Origin: Sphingomonadales bacterium Ga0077557
GTDB lineage: Bacteria > Pseudomonadota > Alphaproteobacteria > Sphingomonadales > Sphingomonadaceae
Assembly (NCBI GenBank): GCA_001464615.1
Contig: LNFI01000026.1
Span: 1 to 32,439 of the forward strand
Direction: 5' to 3'
DNA: 32,439 nucleotides
The translations under genes and the position numbers were made by a program. Under the pieces are notes generated by a model. That model ran no database searches. It was given only the letters and a program-made list of their open reading frames with translations, and had not been told where the DNA came from. Shown here one piece after another: positions 1 through 8,510 of the stretch (the stretch's first letter is position 1; each line of letters opens with the position of its first letter).

Positions 1-1
1 A

Positions 2-82
2 CGCATCGGAACGCTACTCGACACCTTCCCGCCACACGAATGCGCAAGCTACCTCCGAAACAGCGGATACGCCTCAATCTAA
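2..82 (+). mobile_element. IS630-family transposase, C-terminal end (cut by window edge)
   Basis: An open frame enters from the left edge and stops at TAA 80-82. Its 26 residues include GTLLDTFPPHECASYLRNSG followed by YASI, which matches the conserved C-terminal tail of IS630-family DDE transposases (typically a LLDxFxPxECxNYLxNxGY pattern). Only the tail is inside the window, so I cannot tell whether the element is complete or a relic. It is convergent with parB, whose stop codon begins 28 bp after the transposase stop. IS630 elements are known to insert at TA dinucleotides. The terminal inverted repeat and target duplication cannot be confirmed without the other end. Confidence 0.75.
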
Positions 83-92
83 TCAGGACAGA

Positions 93-116
93 CTCTAACG
101 TCATCATGCGTTAGAG
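93..116. repeat. Perfect 8-bp inverted repeat over the parB stop codon
   Basis: CTCTAACG (93-100) and CGTTAGAG (109-116) are exact reverse complements separated by 8 bases. The right arm contains the parB stop codon. The hairpin lies between two convergent genes (transposase tail and parB), so it could be a weak bidirectional terminator or part of the insertion-element end. There is no clear T-run on either side, so terminator function is only a possibility. Confidence 0.45.
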
Positions 117-1022
117 CTTGTCGCCGCTCAGCCTCTGGCAAATCATGTCGAGTTGATCGAGCGTCGAATAGCCAAGCGTCAGCGTGCCGCCCTTTGCGCT
201 GAATGCGATCCGGACGGACAAGCCGAGCAGATCGGCGAGCTGATTTTCCAGCGCGGCAATATCGTGATTGGGCCCTTGATCAGCTGATCGATCTCCTCGA
301 CCCGTCGACGGCTTGGCGGCACGGGCCAGCTTTTCGGTTTCGCGCACCGATAATTGCTTCGCGATCACGTCGCGCGCCAGGGCTTCGACATTCGCTGCCC
401 CGATCATCGCGCGGGCATGGCCCATGCTCAGCTGACCCTCGACGACCAGCGTCTGGACCGGCGCGGGAAGTTCAAGCAAGCGCATCAGATTGGCGACATG
501 GCTGCGCGACTTATGGACGATCTTGGCCAGCGCTTCCTGGGTATGGCCATAATCGCCCACCAGCCGGGCATAGGCTTCCGCCTCTTCGATGGCGTTCAGA
601 TCCTGGCGCTGGATGTTCTCGACAAGCGCCACTTCGAGTGTCTCAGCGTCGTCGAAATCACGAATGATCACAGGGACTTCATGAAGCCTCGCGCGCTGCG
701 CGGCACGCCAGCGGCGTTCGCCGGCGACGATTTGAAACCCCTTGCCCAGCGGGCGGACCACGATCGGCTGGATCAGCCCGCGCGCGGCGATGGAATTGGC
801 AAGCTCGTCAAGCGCTGCTTCGTCAAAGCGGCGGCGCGGCTGACCGGGGTGCGGGGTCAGTGAACCAACCGGCAACATCCGCAGACCAGGCGTGGTCACA
901 GCACCGGGGGCGACGGGCTCTTCGCGTTGGATATCGCCCATCAATGCGCTCAGACCACGGCCGAGGCCAGGCCGCGCCTTGCGCATGGACGGCACGGTTG
1001 CAGTAGTGGCTTCCTCGGTCAT
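111..1022 (-). CDS. parB: Chromosome-partitioning protein ParB (CTPase, parS-binding)
   Basis: ParB binds parS sites near the origin, spreads on DNA as a CTP-dependent clamp and, with ParA, segregates new origins. The 303-residue protein has the expected order: a basic N-terminal tail with GLGRGLSALMGD (about 19-30) that fits the ParA-stimulating segment, the CTP-binding ParB/Srx fold with GERRWRAAQ (101-109) and ENIQRQDLNAIEEA (135-148), a helix-turn-helix at about 160-181 (TQEALAKIVHKSRSHVANLM), GHARA (201-205), and a C-terminal dimerisation region. ATG at 1022 overlaps the parA stop by four bases (ATGA), indicating translational coupling. It is the last gene of the mnmE-mnmG-rsmG-parA-parB group. 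Length is normal for the family, so the neighbouring insertion element has not obviously truncated it. Confidence 0.97.
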   Translation of the reverse strand: MTEEATTATVPSMRKARPGLGRGLSALMGDIQREEPVAPGAVTTPGLRMLPVGSLTPHPGQPRRRFDEAALDELANSIAARGLIQPIVVRPLGKGFQIVAGERRWRAAQRARLHEVPVIIRDFDDAETLEVALVENIQRQDLNAIEEAEAYARLVGDYGHTQEALAKIVHKSRSHVANLMRLLELPAPVQTLVVEGQLSMGHARAMIGAANVEALARDVIAKQLSVRETEKLARAAKPSTGRGDRSADQGPNHDIAALENQLADLLGLSVRIAFSAKGGTLTLGYSTLDQLDMICQRLSGDKL

Positions 1023-1810
1023 GCGGCTTGGGCATCCCTGGGTGCAGGCTTGGGCAAGCGCGCGATCAATTCGCGGGCGAGCGCAATATACGCTTCCGAG
1101 CCCGGGCAGCGGTGATCATAGATCAGGGCGGGCAGTCCGTGGCTGGGGGCTTCCGACAAGCGGACATTGCGGGGAATGACCGTATCGAAAACAACCTTCC
1201 CCAATACCGCGCGGACATCTTCAGAAACCTGCTCGGTCAGGCGGTTACGGCGATCATACATGGTGAGGGCAACACCCAGGATCGACAAGCCGGGATTGAA
1301 ACGCGTGCGGATCCGCTCGACGGTGTTGAGCAGCTGGCTTAACCCCTCAAGCGCGAAAAATTCGCATTGCAGTGGCACCAGCAATGAATCCGCGGCGACC
1401 ATTGCATTCATCGTCAGCAACCCAAGCGATGGCGGGCAATCAATCAGCACCACATCCCAACGATCGCCCGCGCGCGAAAACACCTTGTCGAGCCGGTGGG
1501 TGCGTTCATCAAATTCAACGAGCTCGATTTCCGCGCCCGAAAGATCGACGGTTGCGGGGACGATATCAAGATTGGGCACGCGGGTGGCGATGTAGCTGTC
1601 CTCGAGCGCAGCCTCCCCGATCAACAGATCATAGGAAGAGCGGTCTCGATCAGCGCGGTTAATGCCCAGCCCGGTCGAACAATTGCCCTGCGGATCAAGG
1701 TCAATCAGCAGAACATGCATCCCCGTCGCCGCCAGCGCGGTGCCGAGATTAATCGCGGTCGTCGTCTTGCCGACGCCACCCTTCTGATTCGCAATCGCAA
1801 TGCATTTCAT
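1019..1810 (-). CDS. parA: Chromosome-partitioning ATPase ParA (Soj family)
   Basis: ParA is a MinD/ParA-type ATPase that forms nucleoid-bound gradients and moves ParB-parS complexes. From ATG 1810 the protein has 263 residues. It starts [12 protein letters not shown] and carries the deviant Walker A KGGVGKTT (10-17), the switch segment LIDLDPQGN (35-43) and a Walker B-like DVVLIDCPPSLGLLT (119-133). An open frame extends 27 codons further upstream into rsmG, but the start at 1810 is chosen because the family begins just before the Walker A motif and because it makes the ATGA overlap with the rsmG stop. The gene is also coupled by ATGA to parB downstream. Confidence 0.97.
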   Translation of the reverse strand: MKCIAIANQKGGVGKTTTAINLGTALAATGMHVLLIDLDPQGNCSTGLGINRADRDRSSYDLLIGEAALEDSYIATRVPNLDIVPATVDLSGAEIELVEFDERTHRLDKVFSRAGDRWDVVLIDCPPSLGLLTMNAMVAADSLLVPLQCEFFALEGLSQLLNTVERIRTRFNPGLSILGVALTMYDRRNRLTEQVSEDVRAVLGKVVFDTVIPRNVRLSEAPSHGLPALIYDHRCPGSEAYIALARELIARLPKPAPRDAQAA

Positions 1811-2421
1811 CGGCGGGCGATACCCTTTGCAGTGATGATCAGCGAGCTTGGTTCGGTAATGCTCTGTTCCACGTGAAACGATCCATGCCACGTCCGGCGG
1901 GCAGCTTCCACCTCTTCCGACGCGCGTGGCCCTTTTGGCAACAACCAGAGTGTCTTTGTTGTGGACAAATGCGCGCCTGACGCCAGCAATTCAGGGAGTG
2001 CGGCAACCGCCCGCGCGGAAATAACCGCCCCAATGCCGCGATATTGCTCTGCACGCGCCGCAACGACGGTCACCTGATTGCCTAGGCCGAGCGTACCAAC
2101 CGCCGCTTCCAGAAACTGCGCCCGCTTGCGGCGGGGCTCGATCAAGGTCACAGGCCGGTCGCTCAACACCGCCACCACAAGCCCCGGAAAACCAGCGCCG
2201 CTGCCGATATCAATCCATGGACCTGGGTGTTTGGCGGCGAGCGGAATCAACTGGGCCGAATCGACAATATGGCGGGTCCACAACGCATCAAGGCTCGATG
2301 CCGAAACAAGATTCTGTATGCCAGCTTCCGCCGTGATCAGCTCGGCAAAGCTCGCAAGCGATGTTTCACGTGAAACATCAAAATGCGTTCGGACCCAATC
2401 CCTGGCATCGTCTTCGGTCAT
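1807..2421 (-). CDS. rsmG: 16S rRNA (guanine-527 N7)-methyltransferase RsmG (GidB)
   Basis: RsmG methylates N7 of G527 in 16S rRNA using S-adenosylmethionine; in other bacteria its loss gives low-level streptomycin resistance. The 204-residue protein has [11 protein letters not shown] (48-58), the SAM-binding loop [10 protein letters not shown] (71-80) and the family motif [13 protein letters not shown] near residues 134-146. It lies between mnmG and parA, the common gidA-gidB-parA-parB arrangement near bacterial origins. Both junctions are ATGA overlaps. Two parS-like sites are embedded in its coding sequence, one encoding VSRET near the N terminus and one encoding FHVEQ near the C terminus, so these codons are probably constrained by ParB binding as well as by protein function. 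Confidence 0.96.
   Translation of the reverse strand: MTEDDARDWVRTHFDVSRETSLASFAELITAEAGIQNLVSASSLDALWTRHIVDSAQLIPLAAKHPGPWIDIGSGAGFPGLVVAVLSDRPVTLIEPRRKRAQFLEAAVGTLGLGNQVTVVAARAEQYRGIGAVISARAVAALPELLASGAHLSTTKTLWLLPKGPRASEEVEAARRTWHGSFHVEQSITEPSSLIITAKGIARR
1865..1880. promoter_or_regulatory. parS: parS-like site 1 (inside rsmG 3' part)
   Basis: The sequence TGTTCCACGTGAAACG matches the widespread parS consensus TGTTTCACGTGAAACA at 14 of 16 positions, with the CACGTG core intact. It overlaps codons for FHVEQ of rsmG. It is one of four such sites within 4.2 kb. Confidence 0.8.
2362..2377. promoter_or_regulatory. parS: parS site 2, perfect consensus palindrome (inside rsmG 5' part)
   Basis: The sequence TGTTTCACGTGAAACA is a perfect 16-bp palindrome identical to the consensus parS. 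The symmetry extends to 20 bp (2360-2379). It encodes VSRET near the RsmG N terminus. Confidence 0.93.
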
Positions 2422-4256
2422 GCCGCGATCCGCCGGGCATGCAGCAATATCGCCGACAAGGCGGCGGGCGTAATCCCGCGTATCCGCCCCGCCGCTGCCA
2501 GTGACGCGGGCGCCGCCACCGTCAACCGCTCGACCATCTCAATCGACAGCCCAGGAATAGCGGCGAAATCCAGCGATCGCGGGAGTATCATCGATTCATC
2601 CCGCCGCAGCTGTGCAATCTCACTATCCTGCCGCTCTAGATAAGGCGCGTAGCGAGCATCTTCGACAATTTCTGCTACCAGCGCAGGATCGAAACAGGCT
2701 GAAACAGCAGGGGCCACCTGCGCTATTGTAACGCCCGGAAACCGCAACCAGTCATAGGCGGATCGCTGCGCCCCATCATCGACAATCGCCGCGCCGCGCG
2801 CGATGAGCATTCTGCTTGGGAGCACTTCCTGAAGCGCCAGCCCGATCTCCGACCGCGCAGCCTCCCGCGCGGCGACATGAGCACGACGCAAAGGCCCCAA
2901 GCTCCCAGCTGCGGCCGCGATCCCACCGAGCCGTGTCTCGGCATTATCCGCCCGCAACCGCAGGCGATATTCAGCCCGCGCCGTCAGCATGCGATAGGGC
3001 TCGGTAATGCCATGAAGGACCAGATCATCAATCATGACGCCAAGATAGCTGCTCGCCCGATCAAGAATGACCGCCGAAGCCCCAAGCGCATGACCAGCGG
3101 CATTAAGCCCGGCCAGTAACCCCTGCCCCGCCGCTTCTTCATATCCCGTCGTGCCATTGATCTGGCCGCAGCAAAATAGCCCCGGCAGCGCCCTGAGCTC
3201 GAGCGAGGGATCAAGCGCACGCGGATCGATATGGTCATATTCGACGGCATAGCCGGGCGTCGCGATCTTGGCCTGCTCAAGCCCGGCGATGGACTGGATC
3301 ATCCTCTGCTGCACGTCGGCTGGCAATGATGTTGAAATGCCGTTGGGATAGACCAGATGATCATCAATACCCTCTGGCTCCAGGAATATTTGATGACCAT
3401 CACGATCGCCAAAGCGGTGGATCTTGTCCTCGATTGAGGGGCAATAACGCGGACCCGCTGCCCCGATCGCTCCGCTAAACAAGGGAGAGCGATCAAGTGC
3501 GCCACGGACAATGTCGTGGGTCGTGGCATTGGTGCGGGTGATGGCGCAGAATAGCTGTGGCAATTGGCGCGTGCCGCTCATCGGCGACATGGTCCAGCCT
3601 TCGGAATCCGACGGCTGCTCATCGAGCACCGCCCAGTTGATCGTCCGCCCATCCAGCCGCGGCGGCGTTCCCGTCTTTAGCCGCGCCATTGGGAGATCGA
3701 GCCCACGCAGCTGCTCCCCCAGCGTCGTCGCGGCGCGCTCGCCCCAGCGACCGCCCTCATCCCGGCTTTCCCCGCAAAACAGGCGGCCACCCAGAAAGGT
3801 CCCCGTTGCGAGCACAACCGCCCGCGCCGTCAGCTCACGACCATCCGCCAGTACAACGCCGTGAAGCCTCCCGCCGGTAACGCGCAGAGCAGCGGCCTCT
3901 CCAGGGACGATTTCAAGCTTATCCTGGTCCGCCAGCATCTGCTGGATCGCCTGCGCATAAAGTCGACGATCGGCCTGGACTCGTGGTCCCTGAACCGCTG
4001 TCCCCTTGCTGCGATTCAGCATCCGGTAATGGATACCGGCAGCATCGGTCGCCCGCGCGATGAGCCCGTCAAAGGCATCAACCTCGCGCACCAAATGGCC
4101 TTTGCCGAGCCCACCAATCGCTGGATTGCAGGACATCGCGCCAATCCGCGCGGGATCAAAGCTGACTAATGCGGTACGTGCGCCTCTTCGCGCAGCCGCG
4201 GCTGCCGCTTCGGTGCCCGCATGGCCCCCACCCACCACGATGACATCATAATCCAT
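2418..4256 (-). CDS. mnmG: tRNA uridine-5-carboxymethylaminomethyl modification enzyme MnmG (GidA)
   Basis: MnmG is an FAD enzyme that acts with MnmE to install carboxymethylaminomethyl groups at C5 of wobble uridine 34 in certain tRNAs. The 612-residue protein starts [18 protein letters not shown] with the dinucleotide-binding [10 protein letters not shown] (9-18). It has [20 protein letters not shown] (43-62), the [20 protein letters not shown] region (78-97), [18 protein letters not shown] in the middle, and the C-terminal tRNA-binding region with [20 protein letters not shown]. Length is normal. Its stop overlaps the rsmG start (ATGA). Upstream, 57 bp containing a parS-like site separate it from mnmE, its functional partner. 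Confidence 0.97.
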   Translation of the reverse strand: MDYDVIVVGGGHAGTEAAAAAARRGARTALVSFDPARIGAMSCNPAIGGLGKGHLVREVDAFDGLIARATDAAGIHYRMLNRSKGTAVQGPRVQADRRLYAQAIQQMLADQDKLEIVPGEAAALRVTGGRLHGVVLADGRELTARAVVLATGTFLGGRLFCGESRDEGGRWGERAATTLGEQLRGLDLPMARLKTGTPPRLDGRTINWAVLDEQPSDSEGWTMSPMSGTRQLPQLFCAITRTNATTHDIVRGALDRSPLFSGAIGAAGPRYCPSIEDKIHRFGDRDGHQIFLEPEGIDDHLVYPNGISTSLPADVQQRMIQSIAGLEQAKIATPGYAVEYDHIDPRALDPSLELRALPGLFCCGQINGTTGYEEAAGQGLLAGLNAAGHALGASAVILDRASSYLGVMIDDLVLHGITEPYRMLTARAEYRLRLRADNAETRLGGIAAAAGSLGPLRRAHVAAREAARSEIGLALQEVLPSRMLIARGAAIVDDGAQRSAYDWLRFPGVTIAQVAPAVSACFDPALVAEIVEDARYAPYLERQDSEIAQLRRDESMILPRSLDFAAIPGLSIEMVERLTVAAPASLAAAGRIRGITPAALSAILLHARRIAA

Positions 4257-4297
4257 AGGCTATGTCCGCTAAGTGGTGCGGGCGCGCGAGTCAAAAG

Positions 4298-4313
4298 CGT
4301 TCCACGTGAAACA
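4298..4313. promoter_or_regulatory. parS: parS-like site 3 (mnmE-mnmG gap)
   Basis: The sequence CGTTCCACGTGAAACA matches the parS consensus at 14 of 16 positions. It lies immediately after the mnmE stop codon, in the 57-bp gap before mnmG, and is the only one of the four sites outside a reading frame. Confidence 0.85.
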
Positions 4314-5609
4314 TCACTTGCCGATGCAGAATCGCCCGAACAGCGCATCAAGCATCGCTTCAACATGGGTAGCGCCGGTAATCTGGTCGAGCGCCAACCG
4401 CGCACGGCGAAGCTGCTCAGCGATGATCAGCAAGTCATCCGCCCCTGCTGCCTGGACAAGCGCCTCATGGCAATCGCAGCACAACAATCGCTGTCGCTGA
4501 TTCAGCGCGATCTGATCCTCGCGCGGCAACAGCGTCACGGCCGCCTCGGCAATAGCCGTCCACAAAGCCGCCAAGCCATCTCCCGTACGCGCGGAAATCG
4601 CAAGGCGGCCCGGTGGCGGCAGCGGGCGCTCATCAGCGCGTGGCCAAAGCCATAGAGTTGGGCAAACCCCGCCGACAGGAGGCGAGTCATCGCCAAGCCA
4701 AACCAGAATATCCGCTGACGCCATCGCTTCACGGGCGCGCTCAATCCCAATCGCCTCAATAGGATCGTCGGTCGCCGCCGCCAGCCCCGCCGTGTCAGTC
4801 AGCACATAGGCAATGCCATCCCGGATGATGGCGGCCTCAATCCGGTCGCGCGTCGTGCCGGCAATCGGCGACACTATTGCGGCCTCACGCCCAACCAGCA
4901 CATTCAACAGCGTTGACTTGCCACTATTCGGCGGCCCTGCCAGCACCAGCCGGACTCCATCGCGCAGCCGCTCAACGGGCGGGACAGCGAGAATCGATGC
5001 CAGATCCCCGGCCAACGCACTCACCAATTCGCGGATCGCATCGATCGGCGTCTCATCGACATCATCCTCATCGGAGAAATCCAATATCGATTCGACCTGG
5101 GCCGAGATCATCACCAGTCGCGATGACCAGCCCGCAACCGCGCGACTCACCACGCCCTCAACAGCCGCCATCGCCGCCCGTCGCTGGCCCTCGGTTTCCG
5201 CCGTCAGCAAATCGCCCAGTCCTTCGGCGCCCGCCAGATCGATTCGCCCCGCGATCAGGGCGCGCCGCGTAAATTCTCCAGCGACAGCGGGCCGCAGCCC
5301 CTCCACGCCCTGCAGCGCATCAGCAACCGCTGCTATCACGGCGCGGCCGCCATGGAGGTGGAACTCAACCATATCCTCACCCGTCGCGCTCGCCGGACCA
5401 GGAAAGGCAATGACAATGGCGCGATCGAGCAACAGCCCGCTCAGCGGATGGCGCAAGCTGCGCAGCCCCGCCTGCCGCGCGGGCGGCAACACTCCCGCGA
5501 TCAACGAGCCCGCTGCCAGTGCCTCAGGGCCACTGATCCGCATGATCGCAATCGCTGCCGGCGGTGCGCCACTTGCGACGGCAAAGATCGTGGACATATC
5601 AGCCGTCAT
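4314..5609 (-). CDS. mnmE: tRNA uridine-5-carboxymethylaminomethyl modification GTPase MnmE (TrmE)
   Basis: MnmE is the GTPase partner of MnmG in wobble-uridine modification. From ATG 5609 (431 residues) it has the N-terminal folate-binding/dimerisation domain (about 1-120, with GEDMVEFHLHGG at 77-88 and GEFTRRALIAGRIDLAGAEG at 111-130). A helical domain carries the inserted G domain with G1 GPPNSGKS (225-232), GTTRD (251-255) and G3 DTAG (272-275), and the C-terminal CIGK (428-431) has the conserved cysteine. The usual G4 NKxD is not visible; the matching segment reads PRAD (323-326), followed by a G5-like SAR (339-341). ATG 5597 is an alternative start; 5609 is preferred because it lies four bases after the upstream stop. 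Confidence 0.95.
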   Translation of the reverse strand: MTADMSTIFAVASGAPPAAIAIMRISGPEALAAGSLIAGVLPPARQAGLRSLRHPLSGLLLDRAIVIAFPGPASATGEDMVEFHLHGGRAVIAAVADALQGVEGLRPAVAGEFTRRALIAGRIDLAGAEGLGDLLTAETEGQRRAAMAAVEGVVSRAVAGWSSRLVMISAQVESILDFSDEDDVDETPIDAIRELVSALAGDLASILAVPPVERLRDGVRLVLAGPPNSGKSTLLNVLVGREAAIVSPIAGTTRDRIEAAIIRDGIAYVLTDTAGLAAATDDPIEAIGIERAREAMASADILVWLGDDSPPVGGVCPTLWLWPRADERPLPPPGRLAISARTGDGLAALWTAIAEAAVTLLPREDQIALNQRQRLLCCDCHEALVQAAGADDLLIIAEQLRRARLALDQITGATHVEAMLDALFGRFCIGK

Positions 5610-5613
5610 CGGC

Positions 5614-5847
5614 TCAGCCCTTGGGCTTGGTCGATCCATCGAATAATTGGCGCCAGAAATTCATCCCCGCCTCACCCATCGGCGCCCAGCTCCGCATCAT
5701 CGATTCGAGCATTTCCGGCTTGATATGGCCATCCATCGAATCGGTCAGCGCGGTGATATATTTTTCATGCACCGGCGAAAAATCCGGCAGCCCCATCAGG
5801 CGGCGGGCTTCTTCTGGCGTGCATTCGACTTCAACGTTGATTTTCAT
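5614..5847 (-). CDS. DUF6489-like small protein of unknown function
   Basis: From ATG 5847 this encodes 77 residues starting MKINVEVECTPEEARRLMGL, with the phrase PDFSPVHEKYITAL and ending FWRQLFDGSTKPKG. This resembles the small alphaproteobacterial family DUF6489; I recognise the N-terminal pattern but know of no function. There is no signal peptide or membrane segment, and the protein is acidic-amphipathic and probably helical. It is first in the leftward group and its stop lies four bases before the mnmE start, so it is probably co-transcribed with mnmE. A longer frame upstream (to 5973) is rejected because the conserved part begins at 5847 and the extension would overlap the divergent methyltransferase gene. 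Confidence 0.8.
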   Translation of the reverse strand: MKINVEVECTPEEARRLMGLPDFSPVHEKYITALTDSMDGHIKPEMLESMMRSWAPMGEAGMNFWRQLFDGSTKPKG

Positions 5848-5900
5848 GGCCTGTCCAACTTTGCTTGAGCGACGCTGTGCTGCTCGGCATAACGCATGGC

Positions 5901-6389
5901 ATGTATGCGCTTGATCACGCCAGTATCGCAACGCCGATCGGCACAGTTCAGGTGGCAGCACTTGGCGACGCAATCGCCTCCATCACTATTGAGACCGGCC
6001 AGCCCGTTTCACGTGGAACGTCAGATGCGGTGCGCCGCGCCGCGATCCAGATTGAACAATGGTTCGCTGGCGAGCGCGACGAATTCGATCTGCCCTTGGT
6101 GCCGCTGGGCAGCGACCGCGGCACGGCGCTACGGCACGGGATCATGATGATCGGCTATGGTGACGTCATGAGCTATGGTGCGCTTGCTCAAAAAATTGGC
6201 TCCGGCCCGCGTGCGATCGGCCAGGCCTGCGCGCGCAATCCCTTGCCAATCATTGTGCCGTGCCACCGCGTCGTCAATGCCGGTGGTGCCATCGGGGCTT
6301 ATTCAGGTGGCGGCGGCTCAGTCACCAAACAATGGCTGTTGGCGCATGAGCAACGCCATCGCCGCCAACCAACCGATCGCCTGCTTTAA
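5901..6389 (+). CDS. ogt: Methylated-DNA--protein-cysteine S-methyltransferase (Ogt/MGMT family)
   Basis: The product is predicted to repair O6-alkylguanine in DNA by transferring the alkyl group to its own cysteine in a single-use reaction. The 162-residue protein carries the active-site motif PCHRV (120-124, nucleophile Cys121) and the preceding segment YGALAQKIGSGPRAIGQACA (92-111) typical of the DNA-binding domain. The N-terminal domain is short but recognisable (TPIGTVQVAALGDAIASITI). ATG 5901 is chosen; the frame is also open to a TTG at 5865. It is the only rightward gene left of the putative origin. A parS-like site lies in codons for VSRGT. Its TAA overlaps the stop of the convergent terC-like gene. 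Confidence 0.9.
   Translation: MYALDHASIATPIGTVQVAALGDAIASITIETGQPVSRGTSDAVRRAAIQIEQWFAGERDEFDLPLVPLGSDRGTALRHGIMMIGYGDVMSYGALAQKIGSGPRAIGQACARNPLPIIVPCHRVVNAGGAIGAYSGGGGSVTKQWLLAHEQRHRRQPTDRLL
6005..6020. promoter_or_regulatory. parS: parS-like site 4 (inside ogt)
   Basis: The sequence CGTTTCACGTGGAACG matches the parS consensus at 13 of 16 positions with the CACGTG core intact. It encodes VSRGT in the methyltransferase frame. It is the site nearest the putative origin, about 4 kb away. Confidence 0.75.
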
Positions 6390-7081
6390 AGAACCGCCCG
6401 CATCATCGGCTCAACATCGAACCAGCCTTCATAAATCATGCGGCCAGCGACATAGACGATGACCAACAGGCCAACCCAGGCGATCCAACGATAGCGTTCA
6501 ATATATTTGGCAATGATGTTGGCGGCGACCCCCATCAGTGCGACGGACAAGATGAGCCCGACCACCATGATGCCAGGATGCGCGCGCGCGGCCCCCGCAA
6601 CCGCCAGCACATTATCAAGACTCATCGACACATCGGCGGCAGCCACCGCCCAGGCGGCGGCAAGAAAACTCTTCGGCGGGCGAATCCCGCCCAGTTCATC
6701 CTGCGCATCATGCTTATGATGTGGCCGGAGCTCGCGATACATTTTCCAGGCAACCCAGAGCAGCAGCAGGCCACCGCCGAACACCAGGCCATAATGCTTG
6801 AAGCTCTCAAGCCCATAGAGCACCGCGACCGCGAAGATAATGCGCAGCACCAGTGCGGCGAAAATACCGATCGCGATAACCTGTTTGCGCTGCGCTGCGG
6901 GGAGTCCTGCTGCTAAGGCGCCGACGATGATGGCATTGTCGCCTGCTAAGGCAACGTCGAGCAGAACGACGGTGCCAAAAGCAGCTAACGCGGACGCCGA
7001 GCCGAAATTAGCAAAATCAGCAAGGATGTGCGTCCACAGATACTGTAGCGACATCGGTTCAACAGCAAGCAGCGCCAACAT
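6386..7081 (-). CDS. TerC-family integral membrane protein
   Basis: This is a multi-span inner-membrane protein of the TerC family, whose members have been linked to tellurium resistance and to metal-ion (for example manganese) export. From ATG 7081 it has 231 residues with about seven hydrophobic segments and the two family repeats DVALAGDNAIIVGALAAGLP (42-61) and SMSLDNVLAVAG (152-163), each with a paired acidic/Asn (DN) motif in a membrane segment. A His-rich loop HHKHD (121-125) could be cytoplasmic. It starts 18 bp after the rho stop with a GGGG stretch upstream, so co-transcription with rho is likely. ATG 7054 is an alternative start. The substrate cannot be deduced from sequence. Confidence 0.9.
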   Translation of the reverse strand: MLALLAVEPMSLQYLWTHILADFANFGSASALAAFGTVVLLDVALAGDNAIIVGALAAGLPAAQRKQVIAIGIFAALVLRIIFAVAVLYGLESFKHYGLVFGGGLLLLWVAWKMYRELRPHHKHDAQDELGGIRPPKSFLAAAWAVAAADVSMSLDNVLAVAGAARAHPGIMVVGLILSVALMGVAANIIAKYIERYRWIAWVGLLVIVYVAGRMIYEGWFDVEPMMRAVL

Positions 7082-7099
7082 CGCCAATACCCCGATTGA

Positions 7100-8356
7100 T
7101 TACTGGTTCATCGAATCGAAGAAATCTTCATTGGTCTTCGAATCTTTCATCTTGTCGAGCAGGAATTCCATCGCATCGATCGTCCCCATCTGCATCAGGA
7201 TCCGACGCAGCACCCACATCTTGGACAATTTGCCCTTATCGACCAACAGCTCTTCCTTACGCGTGCCCGATTTACCGACATCGAGCGCCGGGAAGATCCG
7301 CTTGTCAGCCACCTTGCGATCAAGCACGATTTCCGAATTGCCGGTGCCCTTAAACTCTTCAAAGATCACTTCGTCCATCCGGCTGCCGGTATCGATCAGC
7401 GCGGTGGCGATGATCGATAGCGACCCGCCTTCCTCAATATTACGCGCGGCACCGAAAAAGCGCTTCGGCCGCTGCAACGCATTGGCATCAACACCACCGG
7501 TCAGCACTTTGCCCGATGACGGCACCACGGTGTTGTAAGCACGGCCCAATCGCGTGATCGAATCGAGCAGGATGACGACATCCTTTTTATGCTCCACCAG
7601 CCGCTTGGCTTTTTCAATAACCATTTCAGCGACTTGGACATGGCGTGAGGCTGGCTCATCAAAGGTCGAAGAAATCACTTCGCCCTTCACGCTGCGCTGC
7701 ATGTCGGTCACTTCCTCGGGCCGCTCGTCTATCAGCAGCACGATCAGGAACACTTCAGGGTGGTTATCCGTAATCGCCTTGGCAATGTTCTGCAGCAAGA
7801 CCGTTTTACCGACCCGCGGGGGCGCAACAATCAACGCGCGCTGCCCCTTACCCTGCGGGCTGATAATATCGATAACCCGCGCCGACTTGTCCTTGATCGT
7901 TGGATCCTGGGGATCAAGCGTCAGCTTCTCGTCGGGATAAAGCGGGGTGAGATTGTCGAAATTGACGCGATGACGAACTGCATCGGGATCATCAAAATTA
8001 ACAGAGGTAAGCCGAACCAGGGCAAAATAGCGCTCACCATCCTTGGGGCCACGAATTTCGCCTTCGACTGTATCGCCCGTACGCAGACCGAATTTGCGCA
8101 CCTGATTGGGTGAGATATAGATATCATCCGGTCCGGCCAGGTAATTGGCCTCCGGGCTCCGCAAAAAGCCAAAACCATCGGGAAGGACTTCAATCGTCCC
8201 CAGCCCCATGATTTGTTCGCCATTCTCCGCCTGAATTTTCAGAATGGCGAACATCAAATCCTGCTTGCGCAGCGTCGATGCACTCTCGATGCCCAGCGAT
8301 TCGGCCATCTCGACCAGCTCGGCTGGTTTCTTCTTTTTCAGGTCTGCAAGATGCAT
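7100..8356 (-). CDS. rho: Transcription termination factor Rho
   Basis: Rho is the hexameric RNA-dependent ATPase and translocase that ends untranslated transcripts. From ATG 8356 it has 418 residues: an N-terminal helical domain beginning [20 protein letters not shown], the cold-shock-like RNA-binding fold with GFGFLR (61-66), Walker A APPRVGKT (178-185), Walker [12 protein letters not shown] (259-269), and a C-terminal region with [20 protein letters not shown]. The length equals the compact Rho form with no acidic or disordered insertion. The frame is open 44 codons upstream, but that stretch has no Rho similarity. A 154-bp leader separates it from hemJ; Rho leaders are often self-attenuated, but no specific element was identified here. 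Confidence 0.98.
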   Translation of the reverse strand: MHLADLKKKKPAELVEMAESLGIESASTLRKQDLMFAILKIQAENGEQIMGLGTIEVLPDGFGFLRSPEANYLAGPDDIYISPNQVRKFGLRTGDTVEGEIRGPKDGERYFALVRLTSVNFDDPDAVRHRVNFDNLTPLYPDEKLTLDPQDPTIKDKSARVIDIISPQGKGQRALIVAPPRVGKTVLLQNIAKAITDNHPEVFLIVLLIDERPEEVTDMQRSVKGEVISSTFDEPASRHVQVAEMVIEKAKRLVEHKKDVVILLDSITRLGRAYNTVVPSSGKVLTGGVDANALQRPKRFFGAARNIEEGGSLSIIATALIDTGSRMDEVIFEEFKGTGNSEIVLDRKVADKRIFPALDVGKSGTRKEELLVDKGKLSKMWVLRRILMQMGTIDAMEFLLDKMKDSKTNEDFFDSMNQ

Positions 8357-8510
8357 GGCGAGCGTTCCGGTCGTAACGGTTTGGGGAGGAGCGTCAGTCT
8401 GCGAAACGAAAACGCGACGATGCTGGGAGGAAGGGCCGACGCACGGCACGAAACCGCGCGTGGTGACTGATGGCGGGGTAAGCGCCACCGTCGCTCAAGT
8501 CAAGTCAGCT

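Noticed and set aside
203..863. Open frames on the plus strand opposite parB
   Set aside because: They are antisense shadows of a complete, well-conserved parB and have no recognisable domain content.
1959..1969. Isolated DnaA-box-like TTGTGGACAAA inside rsmG
   Set aside because: A single one-mismatch 9-mer in coding sequence with no cluster or AT-rich element; unlikely to be part of the origin.
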